A DNA stretch of 64,000 nt, taken from assembly GCA_022701365.1 (NCBI GenBank), contig JAKUHH010000184.1:434001-498000 (forward strand). The letters run 5' to 3'. The stretch comes from Mycocentrospora acerina (taxonomy: Eukaryota > Ascomycota > Dothideomycetes > Pleosporales). The notes under the pieces are model-generated. The model was given only the letters and a program-made list of their open reading frames with translations, ran no database searches and was not told the DNA's origin. Every line of letters starts with the position of its first letter. Within the stretch, counting starts at the first letter, position 1. A program made the translations under genes and the position numbers. Shown here piece after piece: positions 24,208-34,994 of the stretch.

Positions 24208-24751
24208 ATGAGCCAGGCTCTTTTTTTCGCGATTCTCTTTCCTCTTCTCGTAATTGCACAAGACTCAAACCAAGAGAGCACGTTACCGCCTGCAGGATAC
24301 AATGGAGGAACAGACAACCCACAAAGTCCAGACGACGCTGGTGCAGCAGGCGGAACAAAGGGTGCTTTTGAGTTGTCGAATGGTGGGCTAGTAGCCATCA
24401 TCGTTGTTGCTGTCGTTGTGGTTATTGGAGGCAGTAAGTGTCATATTCACATATCTATGTTGAACACAGAATGCTAACTACCTCCCAGTTGGTTCAGCAA
24501 CTCTCTGGTGGCTTGCAAAGAAGCGTCAATGGGACGTCCGACAATCGATTCGTCGCGCATCACGCCGCATCACCGGTCGCTCAACAGTCGACAACAAGAA
24601 CCGCGAAAACCGAAGAACGGGCATTCGTCTCAACTCACCGCCACCTGGAAAGAACAGCAAGCCTATGCAGACTCGTGATCTCGAAAAAGGCTTGCCACTC
24701 TCCAACAAAGTTGCAAAGATGACAACAACAATCACAAGTGCAGGAAAGTAG
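24208..24751 (+). CDS. Small single-pass type I membrane protein
   Basis: Two exons (24208-24433, 24489-24751) separated by a 55-bp intron (GTAAGT donor, GCTAAC branch, CCCAG acceptor) give 162 aa. Residues 1-18 form a signal peptide ending near A17-Q18. A short Asn/Gly/Pro-rich ectodomain of about 40 residues follows, then one strongly hydrophobic Val/Ile-rich helix (about 59-83). The tail of about 80 residues is cytosolic, basic and Arg-rich, ending with a Lys/Thr-rich stretch. The plan is that of many small fungal cell-surface or sensor-like proteins. No Cys-rich WSC domain is present and the ectodomain is too short for a classical sensor. Function is unknown. Confidence 0.75.
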
Positions 24752-25601
24752 CCAAATGATGAATATGCGTTGTCATACCACATACATGTGAAGGACGATA
24801 GCAACCCCATCACTACAAAGTACACACACACAGCAGTGGGGTTTGAGAGGGTAGGGCCTGCTTACCAGCTTGCTCGGAGGTAGTAGCCAACAGCTACTTC
24901 GGTATAACTATCAATACCTCCTCTTACAGGGTTCCAACAAGGCCTCGACCTCACACAGAAAACCAGGCCATGGCGACAGGAGTTAACATTATGTTTGGAT
25001 GGTTGGAATTATGGGTTTAGCTCTCTTACTCGGTACCTTCTTCATGTTCACGATATCCATTACGAAACTTTTTGGGAGGCGCAATTTCAAGGACCTGCAT
25101 AAGATGGAGAACACACGATGCAAGCAGTGATAGGTACACAATCAATACCATACACATTTAGTCATTTTTCCCATCTGCACAATTCAATTTCTGTTGGACA
25201 CTTAAATTGCAATGTATGAGCTAGTGATACTTTACAAACTATCATTGCAGTATTAGGTCTGAGCAGTATTGTATGCATTGCCGTTCTCGTCGGCTGAGCT
25301 GTACAGAATGCATTTAGAGTTAGGATGATTGTGTCGAGTCGTTCATGAAGTATCATCCTCAATAGTAACAATGTGAAATTGAATCTGGTATCTGTCTAGA
25401 GACTTTCTAAGATCTACATCCCATCCATTCTGAAGGAGAGAATTTAAGTTTAAACTAGCATTACGTCAAGTATAATATCCCAGAAGTCATGGTCACGTGA
25501 GCACGTGCAAGCTAGCGCCCCGCCGACGCGTCGCATCAACCCCGGTTCGTGCCATTTCCCACGCCCAGACACAGTGCTACTTCTCGACAATAAATGCCAA
25601 A
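24752..25601. other. Intergenic
   Basis: No gene supported. It contains the 3' flank of the small membrane-protein gene and the promoter of NSE2. An in-frame extension of NSE2 upstream to 25497 starts at GTG, so it is treated as leader. Confidence 0.6.
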
Positions 25602-27052
25602 ATGTCGTCTCGTCATCGCCAATCCACAGCAAGATCGATACCCAGCCGACCATCTGTGGCACCTACGCCCAGTCGAAATACCGCAAACGAGCTCCCACCG
25701 TATAAGAAGCCCTCGCATCCGCTCGACAATGACGCGCAAAGGGCCATAGCAATTCTACGAGGCCGAACGGATCTGAAGAAACACAGCAAAAATGCCGTAA
25801 CCACAATAAGTACTGCTGCAGAGAGCATTAACGATATGCTATATAAGCACACAGCGTACATCGAACGGCGGCAGAAGAAGTGGAATGCGGGGAGGAACCT
25901 CGACACCAAAGACGACGAAGAGCGTGAGATGGAGGTGCTGCAGCAGAGAGTAAAGGATGCCACAAACGAACTCGAGCAAAGCATGCGCGCCGTCATCGAC
26001 TCTGGGATTGCCGCACAAAGAATCGAAGACGCGCTCGAATGGCTGCAAAAGAATGCCCCCGCGCAGCTAGAAGAGGAATACCAGACTCAAATAACCCAGC
26101 GTGCTACACAGCGGCAATCGCAAACTCAGCGGCGCGATGCCGATGGTGACGAACGCATGGACGACGAGGATACCCTCACACCCGGCCCCACGCCCCTTGA
26201 CGGCTCCCGTGTTGCCCTCACTGGTGCCAGCGAACTCTACGCCTCGCACCTGCAGCGCCAGAAGAACAACTACACCTCTCTCTCCCTCACCGCACGTTAT
26301 TCAAAGAACAACGATTACCGTGACTTCAAACGCCTCGTCCACGACGCCACTTACGGCGACAGTGGCCCCGTTCTTGGCCACGAAGACACTTGGTTCACCG
26401 AGACAGGATCCCCTGCACTAGGTGTAACAGACACACAGCGTGGCGCGTTTGAAGATGACGACGATATTATAGTGGATAAAGTCAAGATGAGCACAACCTG
26501 TCCGATTACATTCCAGCAGTACAAAGACCCAATCACAAGCGTAAAATGCCCCCATACGTTTGAGCGAAACGCAATCCTGGACATGATCAGAAATAGCAGT
26601 AACCGCCTAGGGGGTGGGGGACAGAGGGGTGCAGGAGAGAGGGCAGTAGAGTGCCCCTGCACGGGATGTTCTCAGGTATGTTGTCATTCTTCCCTGTCAT
26701 GTCTTATTTCCGTCATCCTATACTTTTCATTTATCCTATACTTTTCATTTTGTCTACACTCCACCTCGACTCGTCCCTTCTCTCCAAATCAACCCCCCAC
26801 TAACCTGCCAACCCCATGCAGATGCTCACCTCGTCCGATCTCCGCACCGACCCCATCATCGCCCGCAAAATCCGCCGCTTGCAAGAAGCTGACAGAGAAG
26901 AAGTGGAGGAGAGTGACGACGACGAAGATGATGAAAGCGAAATGCTGCCTGAGAGAAACAACGCAAGGGGGACGCAACAACAACAACCACCGCAGAGTTC
27001 GATTATCGAAGACTTGGGGGATCCTAGCGACGAGGAGGATGAGGACGAGTAA
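25602..27052 (+). CDS. NSE2: E3 SUMO-protein ligase NSE2/MMS21 (SMC5/6 complex)
   Basis: Two exons (25602-26675, 26822-27052; 146-bp intron with CTAAC branch) encode 434 aa. The N-terminal half is helical (coiled-coil segments about 60-180), matching the part of Nse2 that docks on the SMC5 arm. The C-terminal half carries the SP-RING that recruits Ubc9-SUMO: C-P-I-T, then C-P-H-T-F-E and C-P-C-T-G-C-S-Q, continued after the intron by M-L-T-S-S-D-L. Beyond it is an acidic tail of Glu/Asp, typical of fungal orthologues. The protein acts in the nucleus in recombination repair and chromosome segregation. The intron falls directly after the last SP-RING cysteine region and contains a duplicated 18-bp unit. 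The start is the first ATG of the frame. The gene is longer than yeast Mms21 because of low-complexity linkers. Confidence 0.9.
26715..26750. repeat. 18-bp perfect direct duplication inside NSE2 intron
   Basis: The unit ATCCTATACTTTTCATTT occurs twice head to tail. It accounts for part of the unusual intron length (146 bp against about 50 bp elsewhere). Confidence 0.85.
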
Positions 27053-27716
27053 GGAAAGTAGAAACAAGAACATTACCATCCCAATCTCTCTCTTTCTCTT
27101 AAATATCGAGAATTCTTTTCCAACTCGCTTCTCTCACACACCACCTCACCTCACCTCAATTCACCAACCCCCTTTCACACCTGAAATTCTGAAATGATTT
27201 ATTTATTCGTCTTGTTCTCCATCACTGCTCCGCTACACTACACTACACTACAGCACACATTCCACCCCACCAAACACGTACAAGCAAGCGCCCTCTGCGC
27301 CCCCCTCCCTCATTTAGGACGATAAAAAACCCGTGCAGATCCCCGTGTACTAACCAATCAACCAATCAACCAGCCACTCAACCAAACAAACCCCATTTCG
27401 CTGTCCGTAGACAGACAGAGGCACCCAAAAAACGCCTTTCGAACAAGGAAAAGTAGAAAAAAAAAGATAGTAATAAGAAGAAGAAGAAGAAAACTCCATA
27501 TCCCATCTCCCATCTCCCATCTCCCATCTCCGCAGCTTGTAAACATGCAGGAGGCAGAGAAACGGGATAATGGGACAGAAGAAATATAATATATGTATAT
27601 CGAGATGGTATCACGCCGTAAGCTCGCTCGCTAGCTAGCTTTCATGGTAGTAATGCGTTAACTGTTCGTGTAGGTTTTTTCAATACAATGTAGCGTTTGC
27701 GTCGTTTTTTAATTTT
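27053..27716. other. Convergent 3' gap NSE2 / mitochondrial carrier
   Basis: Simple-sequence-rich 3' region: ACACT repeats near 27230-27250, AAG repeats near 27470-27492 and a 7-bp tandem array at 27501-27531. No coding potential beyond low-complexity frames. Confidence 0.65.
27501..27531. repeat. Heptanucleotide tandem repeat (TCCCATC)n
   Basis: About 4.4 perfect copies of a 7-bp unit in the gap between convergent genes. Confidence 0.85.
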
Positions 27717-28843
27717 TTATTTTGTGATGAAGCCGAGGTAGTCGGCGACGATGAGGGTGACCATGCTGGTAAGGTGTTAGTTTGATGAATCTCATTGTAT
27801 GTACTTGCAGTGTGGGGTAGACGGTAGTGCAAAGGGAGGAGAAACACTTACGCATGGGGCGCGATTCTCACATAGTATGTGCCGAAACCGCGGTAGAATC
27901 TCAGTAGGCCCTCTTCCTTGGTGACCTTTGCGAAGCAGTCCATCATGCCCTTGTAGGGGAGGGTGCCATCCGGGCCACGGGTCTGCTTTTGCAGTCTTGT
28001 CTTCATAAAGTCAAAGGGTAGGGAGAGGAAACTCGCGAAGAAGCCTGCGACTGCAGAGGCGGCTAGGGTCTGCGAACGCGAGGATAGGGAGGTGTTCTTG
28101 AGCTGGTCTTTTGCTTCGGAGAAGAAGGCTAGTTGGCCAAAGTTGAGTGCCATGGCGCGTACGACGGTAGGATAGCACCCTGCCCAGAGCCGCCCTACGC
28201 CTTCTTGCTTGGATATGCGTACCAGTGCGTCGACGACAGAGGTGTAGTTTGCGCGTTGAGCAGCGGGCTTCAGTCCGTCAGACTGCATGCGAATAAGGGC
28301 CAAGTCGGCAGGGTTCCCGACTACAGCTGCGAGGCCGCCTGCTGTGAGACCAGCACCTGCGCGCTCCTTGAAGCCGATTTTGGTGCCGTTTTCTTGCGCG
28401 CGGGCAGAGAGTCGCTTCATGAATGTGTCGAAGAAGCCCAGGCGTGCAGTGGTGTAGACAGCTTGGCGGAGGAGACCTGCACTCAGCCCCGTGTAAAGAT
28501 CCATTGCTTTCCCTGAGGCAATGATGTCGCGGAAGACGCCGATGGGGGTGGGCTTTGGCCCTGTCTTGACACCTTCGCCAGCGAGTTGGAGGCGGACTTT
28601 TACCATGTCAACGGGCTGGATAACGGTTGTGGCCGTCATGCCTGCGAGACCACCGTTGATGAACGGTAGGGCAACACGCATGAATGGAGTGTGGAGGAAA
28701 TCTGTGGTTGCTTTCTTAGGGTTCTCTGCAGCTTTGGACATTGCGGAGGATGCGTCTGAGAGGACGGCTTCAGAGGACTGCTTTGCGTTTTCGAGGGCGC
28801 GCGCGGCAGGCATTTTGAAAGTTTGAGAAGCTGTGGTGGACAT
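27717..28843 (-). CDS. Mitochondrial 2-oxoglutarate/malate-type carrier (SLC25 family)
   Basis: Two exons (28843-27852, 27765-27717; 86-bp intron) give 346 aa. Three SLC25 repeats are visible, each with the P-x-[DE]-x-x-[KR] signature: P-V-D-M-V-K (from residue 77), P-A-D-L-A-L-I-R and P-F-D-F-M-K. The R-I-A-P-H motif near the C-terminus and T-T-A-R-L-G-F-F in helix 2 are characteristic of the oxoglutarate (OGC/SLC25A11) and dicarboxylate subgroup. The protein should exchange 2-oxoglutarate for malate or another dicarboxylate across the inner mitochondrial membrane. An N-terminal extension of about 55 polar residues precedes the first helix. The short last exon (16 codons) is required to complete helix 6. 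Substrate assignment within the dicarboxylate subgroup is inferred. Confidence 0.88.
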
Positions 28844-31330
28844 TGTCAATCACAGTTTCTTGCTAGTTTTGGGTCTGTGAATAGCAATGGAGAGAGGGGT
28901 GGTGATGAAAGGGTATGTGAAGATGGGCTAGACACAGAGAACCAGAGTGAAGTATGAGACTCAAAACAATCGACAGAAAGCAAGACACAACCACACCAAT
29001 GTATACTCCCTCATCGTGGCTAGGTTCACAAACTCGTCAAAGCTGCTTGCTGAGCCTCAACGAGCGCCTCGTATGTAGCACGACGGCCGCGGCCGTGAAT
29101 GCCGGCCATGACATAGGCATACATGAGACAACCCGAATCTCAACACCGGAAAATCCGGGTCATAGCCGAGAGTATCGATCTACGCGCAACAGACCCTCTC
29201 CTTATCCGAAAGTAACCGCGGAAAACGGGGTTCGAAGAGACCGGGTGGAGCTCACCTCGTGCGACGATGTGCGTGGAGGAGTGGAGTCGTGGAGTTTCTC
29301 CGCGCCAAGGTCGGAGTGGGTCGCAGCTTAGAATCGGTTAGACTGTAAGTCTATGGGATGGTCGCAGCGCAGGGCAACTTGAAGAGGAGTGGGAGAAAGT
29401 CGAGGAATGGTAGAGTGAATAACAAACGACGAACGAGGCTGGAAGGAGAGGAAGTTGGATTTAAGACGAGAGGCTACGGATCGCCGCGCATGTGCCTGGA
29501 AGAGGGGTTCCATGCCTTTTCCCCGCATTGGAGAGCTGGCTGGAGGGAACGTCTCCCAAGGCAGCAGACACTGTCACTGGTAGGCTTTGGAGTTCCACGG
29601 CGGATTGATGGGTGCCAGCCAATTGGGTGTTGCTTTTTCAAAGGATACTTCAACATTGTGTATTGTGACTTCATACCGATCTGCTGCTGATGGGGGGAGC
29701 ACGAGCATATTCGAGCTCCTGTCAGCTGTCGCGTGTCACACCATTCAACAAATGGCCGTCTTCTGTGAAATTCAAACCGAGGATCGTTTCGAGAACGATA
29801 ATTCACATGATCCCTAGGCATAGTAACTTCCTCTCGTGCGAGTTCATGGACTGTCAGCAGCTTGGGTGTCACTCATGTCGGTTCGGGAAAGACATGATAT
29901 GACGTGCGCCGCCAGCCCTCCACCAATCACAACAACTCCAATCCTCAACATCAGAATTCCCATCTGAAATCCTCTGTATAGCGAATCAGAAGCCAGCCGC
30001 AAGAATGGAGCACATGCAGGAAAAGCCGAGCGCAATCTGCCAAAAGGGTCGGTTGAGCTGTGTGTTGAGGGCACAACAACGTGCCAAAGTGATCGTGTAC
30101 AGGGATGTAGCTATCTGCTCAACATGCGCGGCTATGTGGCCGACCTGTGCCCGTAAACACATGTTTGTCCCGTCTGTTGTAACTAGGCGAGTACCAGACA
30201 GTGGGCCAGACGTTCAGTGTTAGGGACTGAACTGCTGCGCGGATGCCCGTTATCGTATCCGCGGCCGGCATATCTTCACAAGACGGTGAGACGGAATGAG
30301 GCTGAGGTGTCGATCTTGAAATGAACGTTGGAATCCCGTGTCTGGTATCCGGACGTCAACACGGATATGGATGTATGAGAGGTGAATGTTCGCCATGGAT
30401 TTTCGGCGTACATGTTCGGGATGTGGAGCGGGGCTATTGGTCGTGCTGAACACCTAGACCACGCAGTGATGCTGGACAAGCAAAAGAATTTTATGCATCC
30501 TTAAAAATCAATGCTTTATAACCGCCGCTACATTTTGTTCCCTTGCACACAGTTGCCGTTGGTCCCGAAGATAGAAAGAAAGACGTTGATGGCTTGTGGA
30601 GAAGCATGCAATTAAGGATATATTGTAGAAGCAAGTGCTGAGATGATACAATTCAGCATATAATTTGGTTGGACGATACGTTCGCAGAATCGCATTACCG
30701 TGGATATGCCTCCTGGCTATGCTCGCTTTCATGCAAAATACCTGAACAGCAGCTTTCGCGGCTACGCAAGGGCGGTAATCATTACAAGGCTGTTTCATCT
30801 TGGTCTATGTTGAACTAGCAGGCACTTTTCGAATCAATGTGGTCTTCTGCATAAATCACTGGCTGTGCTTGCTGCAAGAGAAGAGATGGCCAACTTCGTT
30901 TTGCGCAGTCATGTCAAGAAGAGGTGGGTGGCTGGGAGTGAGTACAGGGAGCAGCAAGAACATGTTCATGTCCAGGGACAACACACGGGAAGAGCCACAA
31001 AACAACACGAGCGCACTTGTGACTGTCAGAGACTCTACTCACCTCTGTCACAATGTGTGTTGTGAGCGAGACGTTTTTTGCTCGTCTCGTGTTTGCGCAC
31101 CAGTCCCTTGATGAACGTTAGAGGCAAGTCATGTGCACCATGGAGTATGCGTACAGTTTGATTGGACTAGGTCGCAAGCTTGATGCCCCAAATGTCTCTT
31201 CAAGGAGGCCTCTCTGTTGTACAAAATCGCTGCCGAGACAATGGCAGCCAAATATCGCGCATAATGCTGTAGTAAGTGAACCTTTTGGGAATCGTCATAG
31301 ACACACCTTGAACGCCAGACGCAAGAATAA
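28844..31330. other. Intergenic region, 2.5 kb
   Basis: Carrier promoter on the left and LUC7 3' flank on the right. It contains a 14-bp perfect palindrome at 29083-29096 and a CCGGAAAATCCGG inverted repeat at 29146-29158. Open frames up to 132 codons occur on both strands but are motif-free and mutually overlapping. No tRNA, snRNA or transposon was recognised. Confidence 0.5.
29083..29158. promoter_or_regulatory. Palindromic elements upstream of the carrier gene
   Basis: ACGGCCGCGGCCGT (29083-29096) is a perfect 14-bp palindrome. CCGGAAAATCCGG (29146-29158) is an inverted repeat holding CGG-N5-CCG, a layout used by Zn2Cys6 fungal regulators. Both lie 240-315 bp upstream of the carrier start. 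A regulatory role is inference. Confidence 0.35.
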
Positions 31331-32303
31331 TCACCATCCTCCTCCTCTTCGTCCGCGGCCACGTCGACCCCCTCGGCCGCCGTATCCGCCGCCTCCGTAG
31401 CCTCCACCGCCGCCCCAGCCTCCGCCTTGGGATCCGTTCATGTCGTCGCCGCGTTGCGGATAGGCGTCGCGCGGTGGAGCTCGGCCCTTGAGTTCCTTCT
31501 GCAGGGCCTCGTAGGATTTGCGCATCTGGGCGTAGCCAAGATGCATCTTTCCGTAAAAGTGGTCTGCTAGACGGCGATCATTGTCAAGACGGCTGAGGTA
31601 GGCACCACATACATCGCAGACCTGGAGCTTCTGGTGGCCTGACGGTCCTCCAGTGTCTGACAGCGCCCTGAGCTCGCGTTCGCGCTCCTCCTTCTCGGCC
31701 TTCTTCATGCGGACCTTTGTGAACTCTTGAATGGCCAGGTTGACCATGCCCTCCTGGCCCATGATCTCGACCTCGAGCATGCCGGCCTCGATGGACTTTG
31801 TAAGTTCGTTTATTGATTTGAGCTGTGTACATGTTAGTTGCTGCAGATGACAGATGGGATGCGCAGCGTGACTGACCAGCGCGTTCGTCTGCCTGATCTC
31901 CTCGGGCGTCTTCTCCAGCCGGCGCTGGGCCTGGTCGATCTTGCGGTTGCAGCTGTCGATGTGATGCTGCATGTCTCTCATGTAGTCGAACTCGAAGCTC
32001 CACCGGCGCTTCTGGTCGGCGTCTGCCTCCTGGTACTCGGTCTTGAGGGCCTCATTGTGCACCTTTGGGCAGGGGCCGAGCTCGTTCTTTGTGTTGGTGA
32101 AGAGGTCGTGGGGGCAGTTGCCGACGAGGTAGGAGCGGCAGACCTTGGGGTCGGTGATGCTGAGCTGGGGCGCGCGCTGGTCGGATCCGCTCATGAGCTG
32201 CTCGCCCATCAGCTGCTCTGTCAGGCGTTAGTCACGGGGTCGGGCGGCGAGGCGTGCGGGGGTGCGCTGTACCAAGCAATCTGCGCGTCTCTGCGGCGGC
32301 CAT
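31331..32303 (-). CDS. LUC7: LUC7-family U1 snRNP component
   Basis: Three exons (32303-32273, 32217-31877, 31822-31331) give 287 aa. The start M-A-A-A-E-T-R-R-L-L-E-Q-L-M-G is the usual fungal LUC7 N-terminus and requires the 55-bp first intron. Two zinc fingers are visible: a CCCH type (C-R-S-Y...C-P...C-P-K-V-H) and a C2H2 type (C-D-V-C-G...H-F-Y-G-K-M-H). They are separated by a long charged helix. LUC7 sits in the U1 snRNP and helps select 5' splice sites. Intron 2 is 54 bp, has no stop and is a multiple of three, so reading through it adds 18 residues. It is scored as an intron because of GTCAGT, CTAAC and ACACAG signals and because the helix joins properly without it. The tail is Gly/Arg/Trp/Tyr-rich instead of the RS domain of metazoan relatives. 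Confidence 0.92.
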
Positions 32304-32528
32304 GACGTCTGTTCTTGCGCGGGTGCTGCCGGGTTGGGGTGGTGGTGATGTACGTGGACGGCTGCCCTTCGCAGAAATCGCGACCGCGACCAGCAGGCCA
32401 GCGCCAAGAGCCAATCACATGCCGTGCGACCACCACTCTCCGCAGCCTCCACCGCCCGCCCGTCGTGCCGCCTGTCGTGCCGCTCCCCACGACACACTCC
32501 TCGGCGACGAGGACGCTGCGATGCTGCA
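32304..32528. promoter_or_regulatory. Bidirectional promoter LUC7 / GPI16
   Basis: 225 bp separate the two start codons of these head-to-head genes. The interval is GC-rich and contains no obvious TATA element on either strand. Confidence 0.7.
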
Positions 32529-34330
32529 ATGCTTTCCCGTGCGCCCGTCCTGTTGCTCAATGCCCTGATTGCATGCGCCCTGGCCAGCCCCGACTACCAC
32601 GAGAAGCTCATCCTGCGCCCCCTTCCCCAGGACACGCTGCTGGCCTCGTTCAACTTCCGCAGCAACGAGAGCGCCGAGGCCTTTGAGCAGCAGAACTTCC
32701 GCTTCTTCCCGCGCTCACTTGGCCAGATCCTGCAGCATGCCCACGCGAAGGAGCTGCATCTGAGGTTCAGCGTGGGGCGCTGGGACGCCGAGAACTGGGG
32801 CCAGCGCCCGTGGCACGGCGCGCGCGAGGGCGGCACTGGCGTCGAGCTGTGGGCGTGGGTCGAGGCGGCGAGCGAGGAAGAGTATGGCCGTCCATGTCCA
32901 GACACTGCACACGTCTAACACGCGCCAGGGCATTCTCGCGATGGCTGACCCTGACCAACGCCCTCTCTGGCCTCTTCTGCGCCTCGCTGAACTTCATCGA
33001 CTCCACCAAGACGATCCGCCCCGTCATGGCTTTCGCCCCCGAAGGCGACCACAGCCAGTCGTCCAACCTGCACCTGCTACACGGCACGCTGCCCCACGAG
33101 GTTGTCTGCACGGAGAACCTGACGCCCTTCCTAAAGCTGCTGCCCTGCAAAGGCAAGGCAGGCATCTCAAGTCTGCTGGAAGGCCACAAGCTGTTCGATG
33201 CCTCCTTTCAGACCATGGCAATTGATGTGCGCCCAGTTTGTGAAAATGATGGTGCAAGCTGCTCCCTGGAAATGGAGCAGACAGTCGACATGGTGCTCGA
33301 CATTGCCAGGTCGAAACGCCCACGAGACAACCCCATCCCACGGCCCCTTCCCATCGACCAGATCGAGTGCGATACGTCCAAGGGCTACAACTCACATGAC
33401 ACCTGCTTCCCGCTTGATAAGGGTACTGAGCCAGCCTGGACCCTAGAAGAGGTTTTTGGCAGGCCGCTGAGAGGCGCCTGTCCGTTGGTTGGTGACACTG
33501 GTGACGATGCAAACACTGTCTGCATCAACACCCCTCCAGAGCGCACTGTAGAGGTCAAATCGGCTGAGCCTTTTGTCGAGACATCGCTGGCTGAGGGCAC
33601 ACTTCGATGCTACAAGCTTCCTACTGCCGCCAACCTCGATCTTGTCCTCCCAGAGCAGCAGATGCAGACTGGGCTAGTGCAGCCTGATCCCCCCCTCTTC
33701 GCTGCCAGGTCTATCAATGGCCATGGTCAAGAGCGAGGAAGTACTCAAGCAATCATTACGAACCCTTCGACCTATGAAGCAGTCGAGCTAGTGTACTTGG
33801 AATCCCTGCCTTGGTTCATGAAGCCATATCTGCACACCTTGCGCGCACAACTCGACACGTCTTCCGAGAGCCCCATCAAGGAGACGTATTACCGACCCGC
33901 AGTAGACAGACAGCGTGGCACACACCTCGAGTTGCGCATGATCATACCACCAAACTCTACTTTGACTCTGACATATGATTTCGAAAAGGCTATTCTCCGC
34001 TACACCGAGTATCCGCCTGATGCGAACCGTGGTTTTGACGTCGCACCTGCAGTCATACGCGTTTTATCGCCGCAATCAAGAGATAAAAAGGGGATATACG
34101 TTCGCACTACTTCGCTGTTGCTCCCGCTCCCCACTCCCGACTTCAGCATGCCGTACAACGTCATCATTCTCACCAGTACGGTCATGGCACTCGGCTTTGG
34201 CAACATCTTCAACCTACTCGTACGACGCTTTGTAGGTGTCGATGAAGTACCTGTTGGTACAGGGGGTTTAAAAGGCGTCTTGCAAGCGAAGCTCGCTGGA
34301 CTAAAAGGGTTATTGGGAAAGAAGGCATAG
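32529..34330 (+). CDS. GPI16: GPI transamidase component GPI16/PIG-T
   Basis: Two exons (32529-32881, 32929-34330; 47-bp intron with TCTAAC branch) give 584 aa. A signal peptide (about 1-20, ending A-L-A-S) is followed by the Gpi16 lumenal domain, starting Y-H-E-K-L-I-L-R-P-L-P and including the family segment L-S-G-L-F-C-A-S-L-N-F-I just after the intron. One membrane helix (P-Y-N-V-I-I-L-T-S... to F-N-L-L-V) lies near the C-terminus with a short basic Lys-rich tail. In the ER, Gpi16 bonds to the Gpi8 protease and stabilises the complex that attaches GPI anchors to proteins. Length and topology are normal for the family. The start is the ATG that yields the signal peptide; upstream in-frame codons are non-ATG. 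Confidence 0.94.
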
Positions 34331-34994
34331 ACGTTGATATATTCTTTTTTTTCGCAAATTCTTATTCACCGTTATCCTCTATGCTACAAGTGATGTTTCC
34401 CATTTTTGTTAATCATCTCATGGGCTACATTAAACAACCCCCGTTTCCCTCTTTCCACCAATTCGTCGCTCTCTCCCTATAAATCCCCTTGTCCAGAATG
34501 AATCGATCGTATTGCTCTATCTTGTATAATATCTTCTTCTCCTCTATTGCGACCTTTGTTGCTCAAAATCCTCCTGCTGGTCCCTATATCCCATTTATCC
34601 ACATTTCACCTCTCGACATTATACGTACACCAACGTCCCCCCACACACTCATACTCATACTCATACTCATCTCATACTCCCTGAATGAGGTGGTGGCGTC
34701 GTGTGTAACAGATGCGAAAGGAAGAGTTAAAAAAGGAGGTGAGGAGAAGATTCGACAAGGATTTTGCTACTTCATCCAAGAGGATGGAAGTGTTTTGAGT
34801 AAGCATACTTAATTAATGGGGCAGTAGACGCAGCAAGATCTTTCCTCGTGTATAACGGGTTTGAATGGTCATAGTAGTGTGTCGTTCATTTCATTTCATT
34901 TTATATCATCTCATCTCATATATATCATGACTTTGCCCTCCCCCACCCACCCTGGATATCTTCATTCATCCTTCGGTCCTGACCCCACCCCTCC
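34331..34994. other. Convergent 3' gap GPI16 / TRM7
   Basis: Pyrimidine-rich 3' flanks with a hexanucleotide repeat (ACTCAT) at about 34647-34679 and ATTTC/ATCTC repeats near 34885-34920. No gene is supported. Confidence 0.65.
34647..34679. repeat. Hexanucleotide repeat (ACTCAT)n
   Basis: About four copies of ACTCAT followed by an imperfect unit, in the 3' gap between convergent genes. Confidence 0.8.

Noticed and set aside
29221..29245. GGTTCGAAGAGACC resembling a tRNA B box
   Set aside because: No A box, acceptor stem or anticodon arm can be folded around it.
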